DNA of 7,963 bases from Lachnospiraceae bacterium. GTDB taxonomy: Bacteria; Bacillota; Clostridia; Lachnospirales; Lachnospiraceae. This document shows, in pieces, positions 4,953-7,963 of the stretch. Both the position numbers and the translations under genes were made by a program. The notes under the pieces were generated by a model. It ran no database searches and was not told where the DNA came from. It was given only the letters and a program-made list of their open reading frames with translations. The DNA is taken from positions 1-7,963 of the forward strand of contig JAGAAH010000228.1 in the NCBI GenBank assembly GCA_017615375.1. The letters are read 5' to 3'. Positions within the stretch are counted from its first letter, which is position 1; each line of letters begins with the position of its first letter.

Positions 4953-6847
4953 TATTCCTTTTCCTTTCTCATTCTGTATATCTGCTCAGAGGCAACAAGC
5001 AAGACCGAAATATCCGCAGGCGTTACTCCGGACAATCTCGATGCCTGACCGATTGACGTTGGCTTATATTGGTTAAGCTTCTGCTGTGCCTCAAGCCTTA
5101 AACCTGAAATAGTCGTATAATCAATATCTGTCGGAAGCACGCGTCTTTCTATTTTCTTGAAATCTTCAACCTGCTTCTGCTGCCTGTCTATATAACCTTC
5201 ATATTTAATATATATCTCAACCTGTTCCGTCACTTCGCGAGGCAATGTCGGTCTATCGGTATCAATTTCCTCAAGCACATCGTAATTAAGCTCGGGCCTT
5301 CTTATAAGATCCGCAATTGAAGCTGCTGTCTTAAGCGGAGTCGAATTATGCCGGGTTAAGAATTCCGATATAAAAGCTCCCGCCCCGACGTATACTTCCT
5401 TAACACGCTTAACTTCCGTCTCAATCATGCGCTTTTTTTCTAATAAATGCTCATATCTTTCATCCGATATAAGACCTATATCATGGCCTATCTCTGTAAG
5501 GCGAAGGTCGGCATTGTCCTGACGAAGAAGTAATCTATATTCGGCACGCGAAGTCATCATTCTATAAGGCTCTCTGTTATCCTTGGTAACTAAATCATCG
5601 ATTAATACACCGATATAAGCCTGCGACCTATCTAAGATTAAAGGCTCTAACCCCTTTATCTTACGTGCTGCATTAATACCCGCTATTAATCCTTGTGCCG
5701 CAGCCTCTTCATATCCTGAACTTCCGTTAAACTGACCGGCCGAAAACAATCCTTCTATATTCTTAAACTCCAAAGAAAGCTTAAGATCATTTGCACTGAT
5801 ACAATCATATTCGATTGCATATGCATTTCTTACGATGACGGCATTTTCGAGTCCCGGAACGGAACGGTACATATCATACTGCACATCTTCAGGTAATGAA
5901 GAAGACATGCCGCCTATGTACATCTCATTCGTATATAATCCTTCAGGCTCTATAAATACCTGGTGTCTGTCCTTATCGGCAAACTTAACTACCTTATCCT
6001 CTATTGACGGGCAATATCTCGGACCGGTTCCTTCAATGGTACCCGAAAATAGGGGCGATCTATCCAGGTTATTCCTTATAATCTCATGAGTCTTCTCATT
6101 GGTATATGTAAGATAACACGAAACCTGCTCTTTATTTAATGATTCTCTATCAGTTGTAAATGAAAAAGGAGTCACGACCTCATCGCCAAGCTGCTCTTCC
6201 ATCTTGGAAAAATCTATACTTCTTCTGTCAATTCTTGCCGGAGTTCCCGTCTTAAAACGATTAAGACTAATTCCGTTATCTCTTAACGAATCCGACAATT
6301 CCGTTGCAGCCTTTAATCCGTTAGGACCTGTATGCTCTATAACATCACCGTAAAGACAACGCGACGCAAGGTAAGTTCCCGTACAAAGAATAACTGCCTT
6401 AGCGTGGTATACGGCACCCGAATACATCTTAACTCCGAGAACTTTTCCATCCTCAATAATAAGCTCGGTAACTTCCCCGCGACGAACGGTCAAGTTTTCG
6501 GTATTCTCCAGAGTTTTACGCATCTCTAAAGAGTACGCTTCCTTATCGGCCTGCGCACGAAGTGAATGAACCGCCGGACCTTTGGAGGAATTAAGCATCT
6601 TGCTCTGGATATAGGTCTTATCGATATTAATACCCATCTGACCGCCAAGAGCATCTACTTCACGAACCAAATGACCTTTCGAGGTTCCACCGATATTCGG
6701 ATTACACGGCATCATTGCGATGCTTTCGATACTTATCGTAAATAAAATCGTCTTAAGATTAAGTCGCGCCGTAGCCAAAGCCGCTTCGCAGCCCGCATGA
6801 CCCGCGCCTACAACGATAACATCATAATTTTCTTCAATATGCGGCAT
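4952..6847 (-). CDS. mnmG: tRNA uridine-5-carboxymethylaminomethyl modification enzyme MnmG (GidA)
   Basis: A 631-aa MnmG of full length. With MnmE it installs the aminomethyl or carboxymethylaminomethyl group on U34 of tRNAs reading split codon boxes, using FAD, NADH and a methylene-tetrahydrofolate carbon (family knowledge). Visible: the N-terminal FAD Rossmann motif [18 protein letters not shown] (12-29); the signature [14 protein letters not shown] (47-60) with Cys48; ILCTGTYL (153-160), the second dinucleotide-domain strand; [12 protein letters not shown] (274-285) with Cys279; and a [11 protein letters not shown] stretch (313-323). Cys48 and Cys279 correspond to the functionally important Cys47 and Cys277 of the E. 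coli enzyme. [17 protein letters not shown] is the FAD-closing motif. The helical C-terminal domain contains KYEGYI and ends with [13 protein letters not shown], the region that contacts MnmE and tRNA. The ATG at 6847 is preceded by TAAGGAAG (6854-6861), which includes the mnmE stop codon. No frameshift or missing motif was found. Confidence 0.99.
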   Translation of the reverse strand: MPHIEENYDVIVVGAGHAGCEAALATARLNLKTILFTISIESIAMMPCNPNIGGTSKGHLVREVDALGGQMGINIDKTYIQSKMLNSSKGPAVHSLRAQADKEAYSLEMRKTLENTENLTVRRGEVTELIIEDGKVLGVKMYSGAVYHAKAVILCTGTYLASRCLYGDVIEHTGPNGLKAATELSDSLRDNGISLNRFKTGTPARIDRRSIDFSKMEEQLGDEVVTPFSFTTDRESLNKEQVSCYLTYTNEKTHEIIRNNLDRSPLFSGTIEGTGPRYCPSIEDKVVKFADKDRHQVFIEPEGLYTNEMYIGGMSSSLPEDVQYDMYRSVPGLENAVIVRNAYAIEYDCISANDLKLSLEFKNIEGLFSAGQFNGSSGYEEAAAQGLIAGINAARKIKGLEPLILDRSQAYIGVLIDDLVTKDNREPYRMMTSRAEYRLLLRQDNADLRLTEIGHDIGLISDERYEHLLEKKRMIETEVKRVKEVYVGAGAFISEFLTRHNSTPLKTAASIADLIRRPELNYDVLEEIDTDRPTLPREVTEQVEIYIKYEGYIDRQQKQVEDFKKIERRVLPTDIDYTTISGLRLEAQQKLNQYKPTSIGQASRLSGVTPADISVLLVASEQIYRMRKEKE

Positions 6848-6858
6848 AATCTACTTCC

Positions 6859-7963
6859 TTACTTACCCATACAAAACTTTGAGAAAATCTCGTTAACCAA
6901 ATCGTCTCCGACTTCCTCGCCAATCATTTTTCCAAGTGCTGCATATGCCGCCATAATATCTATTGAGAAGAAATCCTCCGGCATATGATTCTCTATGCTT
7001 CTTAACACATTTGAAATTGCGGTATCCGCTTCGATAAGGCAATTCTTTTGTCTTACGCCCGTTACGTACACCTCATTATTAAACGTAACCTCACCGTTAA
7101 AGAACATCTCGGAGATCTCCTTCTGTAAAAGCTCTACCCCGACACCGTCCTTTGCCGATACGGAAATAATCGGAAGTCCGTATCTTTCCTTGTACTCTTC
7201 TTCGGTTACAACCGTAGTTCTGTCCACCTTATTAAGAAGCATAATTACCTGCTTTTCCTTAACAAGATTATATATTTCATCCTCATAATCATTAATCGGA
7301 GTCAAAGCATCCACCATAAATAATACAAGGTCTGCTTCTTCAATAGCTTTTAAAGAACGATTCACGCCGATTAATTCAATTGGATCGTCAGTATTTCTTA
7401 TACCTGCGGTATCCATTATATTAAGCGAGATGTTACCGAACATCACATGCTCGGTTATTATATCTCTTGTCGTTCCCGCAATATCCGTTACAATTGCGGC
7501 ATCATAACCTGAAATTGCATTAAGTAATGTGGATTTACCTACATTCGGTTCACCGACAATCGCAACATTAATGCCTTCCTTAAGGATACGTCCGTTATCC
7601 GAAGAATTGATAAGCCCATCGATTTTTTCTTTAATACCCTTAAGCTTATCGTTAAGCTCCTCTTCATATCCCGATAAATCATAGTGCTCCGGGTCATCTA
7701 ACACTGCCTCTATATAAGCAATCTCGTGTAAAAGCTCTTTCCTTAAGGCAACAATCTCACTATGAAGCTTACCCGTTAAGTGCTTTAACGAATTATCCAT
7801 TGCAAACTTATTGGAAGAATTGATTAAATCTATAACGGATTCAGCCTCGGTTAAATCCATCTTTCCGTTAAGAAAAGCTCTCTTTGAAAATTCTCCCGGC
7901 TCAGCCAAAATAGCTCCGTACTTTAATGTAGTCTCTAAGATTTTCTGCATTACAATTACACCG
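6859..7963 (-). CDS. mnmE: tRNA modification GTPase MnmE (TrmE), 5' end beyond right edge
   Basis: The 3' part of mnmE: 367 codons in the window, open through the right edge. The frame has a methionine at 7950, but the bases before it still encode GVIV, and LAEPGEFSKRAFLNGKMDL follows, which lies near residue 100 in intact MnmE. So about 90 N-terminal residues, most of the folate-binding domain, lie outside, and 7950 is not the real start. Counting from that Met: helical domain from about 35; G domain with G1 GEPNVGKS (133-140), G2 GTTRD (159-163), G3 DTAG (180-183) and G4 NKVD (240-243); SVSAKDG (263-269) as G5; and the C-terminal FCMGK, equivalent to the conserved C[IL]GK end whose Cys is needed for activity. 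MnmE is a K+-activated GTPase that dimerises through its N-terminal domain and works with MnmG, encoded 11 nt downstream. Confidence 0.98.
   Translation of the reverse strand, partial: GVIVMQKILETTLKYGAILAEPGEFSKRAFLNGKMDLTEAESVIDLINSSNKFAMDNSLKHLTGKLHSEIVALRKELLHEIAYIEAVLDDPEHYDLSGYEEELNDKLKGIKEKIDGLINSSDNGRILKEGINVAIVGEPNVGKSTLLNAISGYDAAIVTDIAGTTRDIITEHVMFGNISLNIMDTAGIRNTDDPIELIGVNRSLKAIEEADLVLFMVDALTPINDYEDEIYNLVKEKQVIMLLNKVDRTTVVTEEEYKERYGLPIISVSAKDGVGVELLQKEISEMFFNGEVTFNNEVYVTGVRQKNCLIEADTAISNVLRSIENHMPEDFFSIDIMAAYAALGKMIGEEVGDDLVNEIFSKFCMGK

Noticed and set aside
6859..7950. Treating the Met at 7950 as the mnmE start.
   Set aside because: The frame continues to the window edge and family alignment places this Met about 90 residues into MnmE.

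Overview
The window looks like an origin-proximal piece of a low-to-moderate G+C Firmicutes chromosome, most likely from the Lachnospiraceae (Clostridia). Three things point there: the conserved block mnmE-mnmG-rsmG-parA-parB, a DUF4446 gene directly after parB followed by a DUF3881-like gene, and two parS centromere sites of the Bacillus/Clostridium type. All genes but one read on the minus strand, so the transcriptional order runs from the right edge to the left edge. No replication origin, RNA gene, insertion sequence, CRISPR array or phage gene was seen.

Right half (7963 to 4230, minus): mnmE (5' end cut by the window edge), mnmG and rsmG form a tightly packed set, with an 11-nt gap and then a 1-nt stop/start overlap. 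MnmE and MnmG together modify wobble uridine 34 of certain tRNAs. RsmG methylates 16S rRNA.

Middle (4229 to 2656): the usual rsmG-to-parA junction is interrupted. A plus-strand alpha/beta hydrolase (3292-4227) converges on rsmG with 2 nt between the stop codons. Divergent from it is a 119-aa, highly charged, probably coiled-coil protein of unknown function (3195-2836). The two genes start from a 96-bp gap holding two mirror-image TATAAT boxes. The last codons of the coiled-coil gene contain a perfect 16-bp parS palindrome. A second identical parS lies 130 bp away in the parA leader, over the -35 region of the likely parA promoter.

Left half (2655 to 1, minus): parA and parB (soj/spo0J) are coupled, with the parB ribosome binding site overlapping the parA stop codon. 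They are followed by a membrane-anchored DUF4446 protein and a DUF3881-like protein cut by the left edge. ParB should load at the two parS sites, and ParA and ParB then act in origin segregation. Because one parS overlaps the parA promoter, ParB may also repress its own operon (inference).

Most of the window is ordinary housekeeping DNA. The parts worth a second look are the paired parS sites, the promoter overlap, the unknown coiled-coil gene and its symmetric divergent promoter, and the hydrolase. I found no convincing undescribed multi-gene system.
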